A stretch of DNA of 64,000 nucleotides from Hysterangium stoloniferum (GCA_015178975.1 WHVD01000142.1:151927-215926), one strand, 5' to 3'; counted from the stretch's first letter, positions 42,383-55,324 are shown. Numbers and translations are program-made. The notes: generated from the letters alone by a model not told the origin.

Positions 42383-42626
42383 TGTTACGACCATGTCGCA
42401 ACCTGATGGTCCCTGAGGTTGTTGCCACCTATCGATGTTTTCAAGTTATCGCTCAAGTCATCGCATCGGAAACCATCAGTCACCTGACACTGATGTATGC
42501 TTTCACGGCGATCAAACTCTGTTTACACCCCTGTCAAAATATACTTGTACTATCTGGTTAAACTCTGATATGTCCCTTTTTATTATGATGATCCGTTCTA
42601 CTTTATGTTTCACATATGCCTATATA
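42383..42626 (+). mobile_element. LTR-A, 5' part (A7)
   Basis: Starts TGTTACGACC directly in LTR-B and is interrupted at a TA (42625-42626) by Tc1-3. The remaining ~480 bp would lie beyond the nested elements, outside the window. Confidence 0.8.
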
Positions 42627-43646
42627 CAGTGGCTTCCAAAACTGTCCCAATGTTTCAGTAATTCTCAATAAATGCTTTATAACCTACCAAATAAATTTTC
42701 TAAAATAGTGAAATTATTCTCACATATGCCTTAGCATACTAGCCTTGATATACCCAAATATTACATAATATAGATGGATATTGGTGTCACAGTGAATGTT
42801 TAAAAATGACCAATCATTGGGACAGTTTTGCAACCACCCTTTTTGAATCAGATATCTTGTTATTCTAGTACTTTGTATGGCCTCCCTTAGGCTTTATTAC
42901 AGCATCAAGTCTTCTGGGCATATTTTCAATCAGTTTCTGACACTTCTGAGGCTCAATCTTTGCCCATTCCACTTCCACCCTCTCCTATAACCCCTAAACC
43001 CCCTTTAATGGTGAGGGATATTTCTGGAGCTGTTTCTTCAGGTGGAATCAAAGATGTTCTATGGGATTCATGTCAGGAGACTGTGCTGTCCATTCTAACA
43101 CCTGAATATGATTTTCAAAAAACCATTTTTGTGCCATCTTGGATATGTGTTTAGGTTATTATCCTGCTGGAAAATGGCCTCATCTGCTGTAATATCCAAA
43201 TCTTCAATGCTCTAGGACAAATGCTGAGCCAGGATCTCCACATATTGTGCAGAATCAATCCTTCCTTCAATCTCTGCAAGCATTCCCACTCCATTCCAAC
43301 CCATACAACCCTACACCATGATATCTCCACCTCCATACTTGACTGTAAGTTGGGTTGTCCTATCAGAAAGTGGTTCTCCAGCTTTCTTCGACACATATTG
43401 ATGTCCATCTGACCCAATTTTATTGATATTGGTCTCATCAGACCACAAGACCCTTTTCTGATCATCCACAGTCCAGTTTTGGTACTTGAGGGCAAAGCTT
43501 AACCTGGCCTTTCTATGTTGAGCCTTGAGCAAAGGTCTTTTTGCATTGACTACAGCTTTGAAACCATGCTGTTTCAAGGTCCTTCTGACTATTTTGGGTG
43601 AGACATGATATTTATTGATGGAATTAATGTAGTGTGTGGCTGTTAC
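42627..43646 (-). mobile_element. Tc1/mariner-like element, partial (Tc1-3)
   Basis: Left end CAGTGGCTTCC after TA. The TIR spans about 42627-42842, with outer motif AAAACTGTCCCAATG and an inverted inner copy CATTGGGACAGTTTT. The rest is interrupted at 43647 by the forward chromovirus; the other end is not in the window. Confidence 0.85.
42865..43646 (-). pseudogene. Tc1-like transposase of Tc1-3, partial
   Basis: On minus: the second HTH (INKYHVSPKIVRRTLKQHG), VNAKRPLLKAQHRKARLSFAL, VLWSDETNINKIGSDG with the first Asp (~43430), then in another frame IFQQDNN with the second Asp (~43155), and a C-terminus ending GGHTKY and TAG (42865-42867). The Glu region near 43060 has stops. A TAG replaces Trp in the IMV-GCMGW motif near 43311. 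The N-terminal HTH is cut off by the LTR at 43647. Confidence 0.8.
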
Positions 43647-44272
43647 TGTGAGAGGTATGGCGAAATACACTCAGGAAATATAGTCAGATGAGCTCTTACT
43701 ATATCTCCTTTATTATTTCTATTTTCTCTCTTTTATTATATCTATAATTAGTTCGACGACCTATGTATGCAGTACATCGACTCTTGTGGGCGCACACGCA
43801 GACTTATGTATTCTAGCACCTGTAGTTTAGAACTCAGACACTTTTTACACCGCAACCATGACTTACCCAGACACCCGTTAGTGTCCTGTAAGTTGTGATT
43901 GGTGTATCGTCTCGACCGTCACAGATGGGCTTTAGCTATTCATTCAAACTGAGTTTCGAACTGTATCAGTCAAAACTCAATCCTTATCTCAACTCGCGTG
44001 GACCACATCCACGCTACTCTATTATTCGACTCTCTAACTACTCTATTTGCACTCGAGCAGTTGTCCAGAATCGCACTTAACCAGTCGATTCTGCTTATTT
44101 GTTCTAGCTATCTACCTTACTTTAGATAGCTACTTCTCTCTACTGTATTGAACTAAGTAGTCAATACGTGTTCGGTCCATATTAGACTTAGACAGTCAAT
44201 ACATCGTGGTATCGTACTTCAACGGTCGATATTCTTCGTATATAGAACAGTTAGGACTTCTACCACCTCTCA
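43647..44272 (+). mobile_element. 5' LTR of the forward chromovirus (LTR-D5)
   Basis: TGTGAGAGG to CACCTCTCA, 626 bp, followed directly by the internal region. Family D is confirmed as the chromovirus LTR by the reverse copy, where LTR-D6 follows a purine tract in the right orientation. Hairpins of the common plan include 43951-43978, and TATCG/CGATA around ACT..GGT near 44214-44231. Confidence 0.85.
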
Positions 44273-44273
44273 G

Positions 44274-44290
44274 TGGTGATCCGGGCTGGA
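44274..44290 (+). promoter_or_regulatory. Candidate primer-binding site
   Basis: TGGTGATCCGGGCTGG starts two bases after the LTR end; TGG pairs with the CCA of a tRNA 3' end. The tRNA was not identified. Confidence 0.5.
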
Positions 44291-44348
44291 CCGCTCTTTC
44301 CCTACGAAGAAAAACATTTATTTCAACTATCAAATTCTAAGCACGTAA

Positions 44349-47300
44349 ATGACCACTGGCAAGAACCAAATGCTGAGATCCTCTGTGACCCCGAGTAGTT
44401 CAAAACCTCGTCAAAGACCTGCAAGTCTGGAACCACCCCGTAATGTCACCATGAGGAAGTCTTCGTTGACTTTTCAAAAACCAGCTCCTCCCGGAAGTCC
44501 CGTCAAAGCAGTAGCTGGACCGTCAATGGATGCCCCTCCAAATCCACGAGAAGAACATCTGTCAACTGAGCAGTTGAACGTCCCCGGAGCTAAGGTTGAA
44601 ATTACCCGTGCTTCTGAACCCGTTCTCTCATTCCCACCTAAACAGGTCATCCTTAAGCAATTCTTTAGGGGTCATATGATTTACGCCCAGCCCATCGACT
44701 TACAATGGGATGTGTACTGCGCCGACCGAATTTCTATGGATCAGGTTACTCCCTTTGTGGAGGAGTACAATACGGACTACCCCCTTTTACCGGTGACTGT
44801 AGCAGTCTGGTTAGGTCGTTATCAGGCTATTTTATTGGTGCAGGATCTATTCTTATGACCTGGAACCCTTGAGGACTTGACTCGCTCGATTCCCGAATGG
44901 TCGAGTGAAGTTACTTCTGTTATGGAAGGAGGGAGGACGGTTCTTAAACAAGAGGTGTCCTCTTCATTCCTCGACACGCTCTGCATGCACGATGACGCGT
45001 TACAAATCCTTCACGTCCTACTCGGTGGGGATCACATCGTCCCCAAAGTCGACTACCAGTATATATACATTCAGATGCTGGAGGAGTCTCTTAACGGGAT
45101 TACTCGGAATTCTTCATTTGCGTATTTCACTTTAAGGGGTTGGTTAAGGTGAAATCAGAGAAGACTCGATAAGATGGTTTTGGAAGTGCTTTACCCTTAT
45201 GGTGATTCCATCCAGGTACCCGATTCGCCCATCTCCACAACAAGTTCATTTGTTCGTACCCTGAATGGCTCTCCCGACACTCGTTTCCTTCATTCACTCA
45301 ATCGTCCCATTATTTTGCAAGACTTCCCGTCTGACATGAGGATGCAGGTGGTGGAACGTCTTCAGGAAAAAGGAATGGAAATATGCATCCCCCTCTATCA
45401 GCCTCAACCTCGTCGACCTTTGAATATGGTCGAAATCGAGAGAGGGATCGCGACGGAACCTAGCCCTACCCCCCATCAGGAAAGTCACCGCTCTCGCATC
45501 ACGTTCGAACGAATCCCTGGCAATACGAACATGGGTGATGAACCAACTACGACTAGATATCGATCAGTCACCAACAGGGGTTGACCGTCTTTCTCCACTG
45601 CATTCACCGAGGGTATAGCTGGTCAGGTTGCTGGTCGAGGATCGCTGAATCCAGTCGATCCTCGCCATTCCCTGCCGATCTCCTCCAACCCTTTTTTGCT
45701 ATCAGGAGGACCTCCTAGTAATTCATCTGGGAGTTTTAGTACCTCAAGCTATGGAGGGAATTCGGGATGTGGGGGGCGTCATGGTAGAGTACCTAACTCT
45801 CCCTTTCGAACTCCGATGCAGCCTCGAGCCAGCGCGCCTATCGATGACTTACCTAAGGATAAAAGGATCGCTCTTAACACCAACGACATCAAGATCAAAT
45901 GGTCAGACCTTCCCAAATACGATGGGACTCAATCCAAGGTGTTGGATTACATCATGGATATTATGAGCCTCTCGGAGATCTCTGACTCCATGAGTACAGT
46001 GTTGGGAGTTGCTCTGCCAAGACGACTCACCGGCGGTGCTAAGATCTGGTGGAGCACCCTAGACCGTGAACATCACACTGAATTTAGTCGATCTCACAGA
46101 TCGTTTCTTTGGGGCATCGTAGAAGGACTACTTGGAACTCATTGGCGTGAATCCTTGGCTCTAGAATGGGAAGCCATGAAATTTCGACAGGCTGGTCACA
46201 ATCATGAGACACCCGTTCATTACATTCAGCGAAGGGTCAAGCTCTATCGATTCTTGTACGGGTTGCACCAAAACCGGAAGGACGAAATGCACAGACGTAT
46301 CCTGACACTACCCATGGAATGGCTTTATCTTCTACAGGGACAACCTATCGACGACATCATGAGCCTACAGACTTACGCGAACAATTTACAAGAGGCTCTG
46401 ATTAATGCTTGGGTTCAAACACATCGAGAACGTTATCGGTTTCAGAAACCCAGAGTCATGATCGCCGAGCAAGACAAGTCGGATCTCTGGCATGAGGAGG
46501 AGCACTCTGGAAAAATTGACTCCACTAATCGAGGCCACGGCCTCCTCGGCGAACTCGAGGATAAAGCCGTCCCTAGGAGATCGAATGCTAAGCAGGGTAA
46601 GAAACACGGCAAGTTCTTTTTCGAATGAAGTGACAAGAAAAGCATCGCCAAGCCTCCAAAGAAGTGTTGGATTTGTGGGAGCTTAGAGCATTTCAAGATC
46701 AACTGCCCCCATGTGGGCAGGATGTTGCACTATGTCTCTATTAACAAGTGCTCCGCGCAGAACCCAATGGAGGAGGTGGAGGATCAAAGGGCTTATGAAA
46801 CGGTTTATGGATTAAGTGTACAGGGACAAGTACATAACATTGATGAGGAATTGATTTTCATTTCTGTCTACCTTCCTCAGCCAGAGGACAACATCGTTTC
46901 AGACGTGAAAGCATCCTCGAATGAGAACGAGACATCACAAGTTTATGTTTCTATATCAGACCATGATTTTCTCGAGAAAGGAGACTGGCTAGACGCTCAT
47001 CGTCAGAACCGTGAAGGTCTGACTGAGACGAGAGTTTTATCGCAACCTGAACCTCCCACCATTGAGGAAATCGTCGACGAGGACACATTTGCGAACCAAT
47101 CTAAGGAAATAAGTCAGACCTACGTCATAGAAGACCCCTCTGAGTCAGAGGGATCAGAGGAGGAGAGCTTCCCCTTCGACCCAGGGCAATTACCCGACTT
47201 AATTCCTTGCGATGAGTCAGACTCTGAAGTGGACGACTCTATTTCGAATGCTCCCAAAGTACCTAACGGTAGACGTATCAGGAGGGACATCAAACTGGCT

Positions 47301-47354
47301 GCAAGAAAAGAAAGCAAAAGACCTAGAATTCAATACCCCCGATCCAGTTGACTT
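44349..47354 (+). pseudogene. Gag of the forward chromovirus
   Basis: Same frame throughout from ATG 44349. A long N-terminal part (Pro/Ser-rich, then ILKQFFRGHMIYAQPIDLQW) precedes the capsid-like region (KIKWSDLPKYDGTQSKVLDYIMD ... MEWLYLLQGQP, 45890-46340) and a zinc knuckle CWICGSLEHFKINCPH (46665-46712), then an acidic, Ser-rich linker to the protease. Stops at about 44856, 45150, 45582, 46626 and 47349. The one at 45582 and the one at 47349 are CGA in the reverse copy and TGA here. Gag would form the particle and bind RNA. Confidence 0.8.
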
Positions 47355-49463
47355 ATGAAAGAGGATTCAACTATTATCTATCGCAGAAGGGACCCTCCGG
47401 GTGGATATTCCAGTATTGGGATTTCAGCATTACACGTCTACGGATGCATAGGGAATTCAGAAGCCTCAAATCCTATTAAAATCAGGCTGGACGCCGGAGC
47501 TGACCTCTCCTTAATCTCGGAGGATTTCTATAAGGAACTAGAAGACCGCCCTAAACTCAAGCAGGGACTCAAGCTGCACCTCGTACAACTTACCGGTAAT
47601 GCCAAAGTATTAGGATTCATCAACGTCCCCATTTATCTCGAGGACGACACCGGTATACTCCTCAAATTTACCGCTGAGCGTACGTTGTCCGAGGTATGAC
47701 CGTCCCGATCCTTCTTGGAGAAGACTTTCACGTGAACTATGAGATTGGGACACTGCAAGACCAACCGCTGGGTTCCAGATTGATTTTGCCTGGGCGAGCA
47801 GGATCTATTCCAGCCAGTTCTTCCAAGGAACCGCAGCCTTTAACCTTTTCGATTAGCAAGATCCCCTTTGAGGAATTAGCCAATGACTCGTCTGAATTGA
47901 CTTCCAAACCAGACAAAGGAGTGTGTACTGAAAGAGTCACACGGGCCTCACAAGATTGTACTATAGAACCGGAATCAGCTCGATTAGTACCAATCTTTGT
48001 AGGAGATCTTATTGGTGACCAATGGATAGTCGAGGGAGTTGTCTTGCAGAACGACGATGGGAGTATACTAGCTGCTCCCACCACCGCCATCTCTAGGGAA
48101 TGTGCCGCGATACCTCTCGCTAATCCCTCTCTGACGCCAAGAATCATCAGACGAGGGGAAACCGTTGGATTAATTCACGACGCGAACAAATGGGCCCAGA
48201 CTCCTAGATCTTCGACTGAGAGGGCATCAATGCAGTTGACCGCAACCAAGATCGCCCATCTCGTCGAAAGTCTATCAAGAATAGAAGAGGAATGTGTCCT
48301 TAATCCTCAATCCTCTGGACTGCCCCCAGAATGGGAACTTGCAGACGATTTCGACCCGGCAGGTCCTAAAACGTCAGAGGTTGCCACCACAGAAACGTTT
48401 CGTGCGGAAGACCTGCATAAGCTGGTTAACTTAGGACCTGACATCCCTACCGAAGTCTCCTCCCGCTTGGAGTCGGTATTAACTAAGAATGTCCTAGCTT
48501 TCGGCGTAGACGGGCGACTGGGACAAGTGGATGTCAAGGTCAATGTCCCATTGAAAGAGGGCACGCAACCTATTTCAATGTCAATGTTCCCAACCTCCCC
48601 AGCTAATAGGAAAGTCATTGATGAACAAATGGATACTTGGTTCCAACAGGGAGTAATCTAACTGTCCAAGAGTCCTTGGGGGGCGCCAGCCTTTGTCGTC
48701 TATCGCAATGGGAAACCACGAGTAGTGATCGACTATAGAAAGTTGAACAGTCTAACAGTTCCTGACGAATTCCCACTGCCACGCCAGTTGGAAATCATGC
48801 AAGCGCTTTTGGGCTCCAACATCTTATCTTCCTTCGATGCACTAGCCGGTTTTACCCAACTTGAAATGTTAGAGGAAGACAAGCCGAAGACCGCCTTCAG
48901 ATCCCATCGAGGACTGTGGCAATTCAGGAGAATGCCCTTTGGACTTCGTAATGGACCTTCTATATTCCAAAGGGTTATGCAAACCGTACTTGCACCTTAC
49001 TTATGGATATTCTGTCTTGTTTATATTGATGACATCGTGATCTTTTCTAAGACATGGGACGATCATCTAGAACATTTATATCAGGTTTTACAAGCCATAA
49101 TTGCCGTGGGAATCACTCTCTCACCCAAAAAGTGCTATGTAGGGTATAATTCGATTCTACTACTAGGACAAAAGGTGTCTAGACTCGGCTTTTCGACCCA
49201 TCAAGAAAAGGTCGCCGCTATATTAGAATTGGCTACGCCTTCTAAGATAGCGGATCTTCAACGTTTTCTAGGAATGGTTCTGTATTTCTCTGCGTACATA
49301 CCATTTTACTCCTGGACGGTTGCTCCACTTTTCAACCTCTTGAAGAAAGGAGTTCGTTGGAATTGGGATTCTGAACACGCCCGAGCTTTTGAGGACATCA
49401 AGGTTGCGTTGAGCTCAGCTCCAGTACTCGGACACCCCGCGAGCAGTATGCCCTACCGGTTAT
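47355..49463 (+). pseudogene. Protease-reverse transcriptase of the forward chromovirus
   Basis: Protease: RLDAGADLSLISEDFY (47481-47530). A frameshift near 47690 interrupts TAE..VRGM. RT follows: VVIDYRKLNSLTVPDEFPLP, FDALAGFTQLEM (first Asp), FGLRNGPSIFQ and LVYIDDIVIFSK (Asp pair near 49030). A TAA at 48658-48660 replaces the Glu of GVIEPSKSPWGAP. LTR-E4 interrupts the start of RNase H after MPYRL. Confidence 0.85.
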
Positions 49464-49937
49464 TGTGAGGAGTATGCTTTTACCACAGTATCATTGTGGT
49501 AAAACACTCCTTTTATTTCATTTATATTTTACATATTCTATTCATATTTTTCTATCTTTCATATTCTTCGAATATTGCATATTTCATTAGTTCGAAGCAT
49601 TGTGTATACTTGTGGGTGCACTCAGCACCAATTAGAACTCAGACACACTTCAACCCAAGAACCACCACTTGTAAGACACAAACTAGGTCTACTACGAGCG
49701 GTGATCAGGGTAACGTGTCAGCTACCACATAGGTAGCATTATCTGAACTACTGAATACTTCTGGCCTCGAACTGTAATAGTCGAGGCCTCCACTCGAACC
49801 ATCGCACTCGTTGACTCCTTTGTCATCTTGTGCTCTTTCTCTCACTTTCTCTTATATTGCACTGAATAGGTCAATATCCTCCTCTTCTACTCATTTCTTC
49901 GTATATAGAATGGTCTGAACTTCTACCACTCTTCACA
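49464..49937 (+). mobile_element. Solo LTR, family E (E4)
   Basis: TGTGAGGAG to CTCTTCACA, 474 bp, perfect TSD GTTAT (49459-49463, 49938-49942). Hairpins at 49721-49737, 49763-49788 and 49854-49877. The reverse chromovirus copy lacks it. Confidence 0.95.
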
Positions 49938-51381
49938 GTTATACACGGACGCTTCGGACTTTGTGCTAGGATGTTGTCTCCAACAAATACAGAAAATGGC
50001 ACTTAAAGACCTTAAGGATACGAAAATTTATTCCCAAGCACAAGCAGCCTTCGATCAATCACAAGATGTGCCCATCTTTGTTACTCGTTATAAAACCAAG
50101 GAGCCGGAATTCACCTGGACGGATTCCTGGGCCACAGATTTTGACGACACCAGTGTCACGGTCAAACACGTTATCGCCTACTGGAGCCGTACGCTCAAGA
50201 AAGCAGAATGTAACTATTCAGCCACAGAGCGAGAAGCATTAGCCACTAAAGAAGGATTAGTCCATTTCCAGCCCTTTATCGAAGGCGAACATATCCTTCT
50301 GATCACTGACCATGCGGCATTACAATGGGCCAGATCTTACGAGAATACTAATCGTCGACTGGCCGCATGGGGGGCGGTATACGCTGCATACCCCGGTCTG
50401 GAAATCCTACATAGAGCAGGACAAATACATAGCAACGTTGACCCACTGTCCAGACTTCCTCGAGTACCGGACTATGCTAGCCCCATGAGGGACGACCTTT
50501 TACCGATCGTAGCGGATTCTTATAACTGGAATAACGATGAGACGTTATGGGAGAACAAACCAGCGGAAAAGGCCGTCTTTCTCACTCATCACGAGTTAGT
50601 CGAACCAGTCGGAACCATGGAAGAGGTCCCCCAAACGAAATGGGATTTGCACAACCTCCCCAGAAACGATGAAACCGATGAAGCGAATTTTACTCTCTCT
50701 AATCCACAATTGCTTATAGAGATTGACGAAAATTATGCTAAGGAACTTCGCGACGGATATCAGAAGGACCCTGCCTTCAGAAACTATTACGCCACCGATC
50801 CCATTTCTCCAAACATGGTAACTACTCCTTCGCATTATTTCATCGGCAAGAATAAGCTATTGTTCTTTCGAGATTCAGACTGGAAAAGTCGAATCTGCGT
50901 TCCTAGCAGCATGACGATGACCATACTCAAGCTGATACATGATAACCCCTTCGAAGGAGCTCATGCAGGTGGCCACAGGCTCTTTAATCTGATGAAAGAC
51001 CATTTCTTCTGGCCGAGGATGTTGCATGACTGTGTGGTGTATGCTCGCAGCTGCGATATATGCCAGAAAACTAAAATTGATCATTCCGCTCGACAAGGAG
51101 CTCTTCGACCTGTGGATGTACCCCTAAGGCCATTTGAGGTTGTCTCGATGGACCTGATTACCGGATTGCCTCCTTCTACAGAGGGTGGTTATTCCGCCAT
51201 CTTCGTTGCCGTGGATAAACTCACGCATTTCTTAATCTGTGAACCCACCACTTCAGATCTATCCACAGAAGGATTCATGCGAATCTTCATGAATAAAGTA
51301 GCCGCTCCTTTCGGTCTGCCTTCAAGGATAATCTGTGATCGAGACAAGAGGTGGACCTGTAGGTTCTGGAGGGAAGTCTGC
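49938..51381 (+). pseudogene. RNase H and integrase of the forward chromovirus, open segment
   Basis: RNase H: YTDASDFVLGCCLQQ, SATEREALATKEG, LLITDHAALQW. Integrase: HAGGHRLFNLMKDHFFW ... CDICQKTK (HHCC), VSMDLITGLPPS (first Asp), SRIICDRDKRWTCRFW (second Asp). Open over 486 codons up to LTR-C5, which separates the catalytic Glu. Confidence 0.85.
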
Positions 51382-52024
51382 TGTGAAGGGTATGCATATA
51401 TGCATAATTGGACTAAGGAATAATAGTTGGATTATAGTACTTTATTATTTTCTTTTTATTTTCTTCATTTACATTCTTTCTATATTTCGAGCATACCCTT
51501 ATTTTGTAGTTCGAAGCTTTGTGTATACGTATGGGTGCTCTTGGTGCCAAAACGATAGACACTTTTTACCCAACAGACACCACCTCGTAAATGACCCAGA
51601 TGTCGAATAGCGAGAGGTGTCAAGGGTAATGTCTCAACTACCTATAAAGGTAGTGTTCTCTCGCATACTCACAGACTTTGGACTCGAACCGCAAAGGTCG
51701 AGTTCCACTCTAAGGTCTTTGCGCTCGTCGACATTATAGTCAACTCGCGCTATTATCCCTTTACTTTAGATATTCAGCCTCTCGTTGATTATCTATCTTA
51801 CGTCTAGCTACGAGTTGTACCGTGAAGGTCAACTCTTTCATTCTTCATTCTAGCTGTCAAGAGCAACTGTACAGTTGCTCTTGTGACGCGTTGCGTGTCT
51901 CCTTACTAGTACAGCCAGTCTAGTAATCTACGGTATTGTACTGAATGGTCAATACCTGCTAGTAGTAGTTGAATAAATGCTATACTTCGTATATTGAACG
52001 GTCAGAATCTATCAACTCTTCACA
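51382..52024 (+). mobile_element. Solo LTR, family C (C5)
   Basis: TGTGAAGGG to CTCTTCACA, 643 bp, perfect TSD TCTGC (51377-51381, 52025-52029), inside integrase. The most diverged LTR-C here; stems are kept although sequences differ (for example 51681-51706, and the palindrome around 51858-51883). Confidence 0.95.
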
Positions 52025-52881
52025 TCTGCAAAGTATACGGAAGTGCCCTTGCAGTATCCTCGTCCCACCACCCTCAGACCGACGGTCAAACGGAGAACGC
52101 TAATGCTATTGTGGAGCAAATGCTCAGAGCGTACTGCGCCTCTTTGAAGGAGGAATGGTCTAAATGGACTCAAGTAGTGGCTCATACCTACAATTCGACG
52201 GTTCAAAGCTCAACAAGCTATGCGCCGGCCTTTTTGCTGATGGGCTACTTACCAAGAGGAATGTCTAGCTGTCTGGGAGGGGATGACCCTGTGGTTCCCA
52301 GAGAATTATCGGATAGCCCTGTAGCTGACCAATGGATCTTAGAATTGGAAAATCACCGACAAGTGGTGCGGGATTTGATTGCGCGAGCACAAGAAACCCA
52401 AGCTCGCAGTTACAACAAGAGACGGAGATTAGTGGAAGATATCTCAGAGGGAGATTATGTTCTGATTAATCCCCATTCTCTCGAGCTCATCGAAGCCAAA
52501 GGACCCGGAAGGAAACTTATACAAAGACGGATAGGGCCGTTTGAGGTCTTGGAAAAGATCAATCCTCAAGTCTTCCGACTCCGCATTCCCTCGGAATATC
52601 AATTACATCCAGTGATTAATCGAGATCATCTTAAAAAGTACCAACTCTCCCCAAAGGAATTCAGATCCAGGGAGCTACTCGAGAACCATCGAGAACTCAA
52701 TCGTAAGGACGAGGAGTACAAAGTAGAAGCTATAGTAGGGCACAAAAAGCATCGAAATCGACTCCTTTTCCAGGTTCGATGGAAAGGATATGGACCGGAG
52801 GAGGACACTTGGTTAAATGGCAATGACCTTCGTAATGCTCCCGCTCTCCTTAGAGCTTACAAGACTATTTATCGAATTTAA
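52025..52881 (+). pseudogene. Integrase C-terminus and chromodomain of the forward chromovirus
   Basis: SSHHPQTDGQTENANAIVEQML gives the catalytic Glu. Then the GPFEVLEKINPQVFRLRIP domain, and a chromodomain: EYKVEAIVGHKKHRNRLLF, then QVRWKGYGPEEDTWLNGNDL (52716-52840). The chromodomain would direct integration to chromatin carrying methylated histone H3. Stop TAA at 52879-52881. This segment is intact. Confidence 0.85.
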
Positions 52882-53076
52882 TGATCATTTCACATCCTTA
52901 CGACAACAATGCTGTTTATCTACTTCTAGCTCTACCCCCCCACTTTCTTCCCCCTCGGCCTTTCACTTCAATAACCGAGCGGAGCTTGAAATTAATATAA
53001 AATACGTAAATTTGCTAAAGAAAATTTTATTCCCCCTATCTCTTCCCTCCACGTCAACCTCTCTAATCAGTATACT

Positions 53077-54668
53077 ATGTCGCAGGAGCAGCAACCCAAA
53101 CCCAAATTCCCCAACTTCAAAAGAATACCGCAACCTCAACCTATTAATACCTCTACCACGCCATCTCGTACTGAACAAGTCGAGCACTCCACGAACAACT
53201 CTGGAACGCCTTTGCCAATACCCTCCGCTGCACAGGGCGACATCGCGGGAACGTCCACCAACTCAGGGAACGGGACCGCCTTTACTCCATACGCTCCTCT
53301 TCCCAGACCCCAATTTCCCAATTTCAAAAGAATACCTCAACCTCAAACTACAGTTCCTTCTGCCCCATCACCTCGAACAGAAACTGTCGAGTGCATGGAG
53401 GAGACCTTGTCGTCCACAAATCCTACACGGACGGACTCTATTTCGAAAGCTGCACCATGGTCCTCTAATACTTGGGGGGCTCCCTCGGGAATGTGGAGCG
53501 AAACCCCACCACCTTCTCGTAGTATTTTCCCTTCTACCGAAGAGGAGATCAAAAGGAAACGGCAGTCTGAGGCTTTCTCGTCGCAGGTTCAGGAGGAATT
53601 GAAAACACTTAAACGGAAGAGGAGAGAGGAGTACTTGGAAGGACAGCGGAGGATGGGGGCTAGGGATAATGTCCCTTCAAGGCGGACACGGCAGGAATGG
53701 AGGAGAATGGAAGGGCATGATAATCCTTCAATCATTGCTCCCCCTTCGGGTCATATATGGACGGATTTCGCTGAAATGGATTGCAGCAACGGGGGCACAC
53801 CATGTGTTTGGAGTGTAGGACAAAAAGTAGGAAAGGAAAAGACGGGGTCACCTTCTACGATTGGGACAAAGTACGGAGGATCAAATTACAAAGCATTGCA
53901 TTGCGACGTGGAGATGGAGTTGCACTACCTCCCAGACCCCCTTCACAATGTGGACCCCAGGAACGGACCTACCGGATGGGGCCCGGTGATCTTTCATCTG
54001 ACTCGGAGGACGACCAATCTCAATACCCAGCCTATGACAGCAAGTACCTCGGTGCTGACTGCCAGGAAGGTTTCCTACTCCCTGACAACATTCACTTCTT
54101 CACGAGTGATCCTAACCAACGACGAAAGCTACCAACTTCCGTCAGAGTTTGGAGAGGGTATCGTCCAGCAGACTCTGCAACCCCATCCAGTTTTTCTCAT
54201 CTCCCTCCACCTCCGCCGGTCTCTCCCGTACCCACATTACAGCACTTTACACCCTTTTCAGAGTTACCTGGAAGTCTTGTACCATCCGCCGAGCTGCCTT
54301 CTCTTCCCCCTATACCACTACCCCTCCCCTTCGCAGGACATTCCCTGATATCACCATCCTCATCCATACCCAAGCCTTCTCCAGCACCGCAGTCAATCTC
54401 ACCCCTTCGCAGGTCACCTGACCCTCTCGTCGCCTCCCATTCTACTCCGACGCCTTTAGTCCCTGCGGTGTCTAACATTCCCCTCACTTCCTTGACAACT
54501 CGGAGTCCACTGCCCGCCTCTCCCTGCTCCCCTTGCATTTCTCTGGGAAGCCCCATTCAGCATCCTAATGATACATTAATGGATATTGATCACCCTATCC
54601 CGGAAGTTCTCGCAATGCCTATGGAGGAAGTCCTCAAGGCGCCTCTCTCAGCCACAGACGTCTCCAAG
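53077..54668 (+). pseudogene. ORF3 of the forward chromovirus, unknown function
   Basis: A separate gene 195 bp after the chromodomain stop, starting MSQEQQPKPKFPNFKRIPQP. The N-terminal third is Pro/Ser/Thr-rich with two PKFPNFKRIPQPQ-type repeats and a Lys/Glu-rich helix (EEEIKRKRQSEAFSSQ). Next comes a Cys motif C-x5-H-x2-C-x2-C (MDCSN..HTMCLECRTKSRKG), spread over two frames because of a shift near 53795. The rest is Pro/Ser-rich. It ends at 54668 where LTR-D6 begins. No envelope signs (signal peptide, transmembrane helix) are seen. Possibly a second nucleic-acid-binding protein. Confidence 0.6.
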
Positions 54669-55299
54669 TGTGAAGAGTGGTAGAAGTTCTAACCGTTCTA
54701 TATACGAAGAATATCGACCGTTGAAGTACGATACCACTATGTATTGACTGTCTAAGTCTAATACGGACCGAACGCGTATTGACTATGTAGTTCAATACGG
54801 TAGAGAGAAATAGCTATCTAAAGTAAGGTAGATAGCTAGAACGAATAAGCAGAATTGACTGGTTAAGTGTGATTCTGGATAACTGCTCGAGTGCAAGTAG
54901 AGTAGTTAGAGAGTCGAATAATAGAGTAGCGTGGATGTAGTCCACACGAGTTGAGATAAGGATTGAGTTTCGACTGATACAGTTTGAAACTCAGTTTGAA
55001 TGAGTAGCTAAAGCCCGTCTGTGACGGTCGAGACGATACACCAATCACAACTTACAGGACACTAACGGGTGTCTGGGTAAGTCGTGGTTGCGGTGTAAAA
55101 AGTGTTTGAGTTCTAAACTACCAGCGCTAGAATACATAAGTCTGGCATGTGTGCGCCCACAAGAGTCGATGTACCGCATACATAGGTCGTCGAACTAATT
55201 ATAGGTATAATGAAAGAGAGAAAATAGAAATAATAAAGGAAATATAGTAAGAGCACATCCGACTATATTTCCTGAGTGTATTTCGCCATACCTCTCACA
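54669..55299 (-). mobile_element. 3' LTR of the reverse chromovirus (LTR-D6)
   Basis: TGTGAAGAG to CTCTCACA, 631 bp. On minus it is directly preceded by GGGGGGCAC (55300-55308), a fitting polypurine tract, which makes it the element's own 3' LTR rather than a solo copy. Confidence 0.85.
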
Positions 55300-55324
55300 G
55301 TGCCCCCCAGGTCGAAGAGCTATG

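Larger units (their letters stand above)
43647..54668 (+). mobile_element. Chromodomain Ty3/gypsy retrotransposon, forward copy (3' part outside)
   Basis: 5' LTR-D (43647-44272), a primer-binding-site candidate, one continuous gag-pol frame (44349-52881), and a third ORF (53077-54668). LTR-E4 and LTR-C5 interrupt pol with clean TSDs. The element is inserted in Tc1-3 (left TSD GTTAC, 43642-43646). At 54668 it meets the 3' end of the reverse copy, which appears to have inserted into ORF3, so its own 3' end lies beyond 64000. The leader 44291-44348 holds no gene; 52882-53076 between the two genes holds nothing recognised. Confidence 0.85.
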
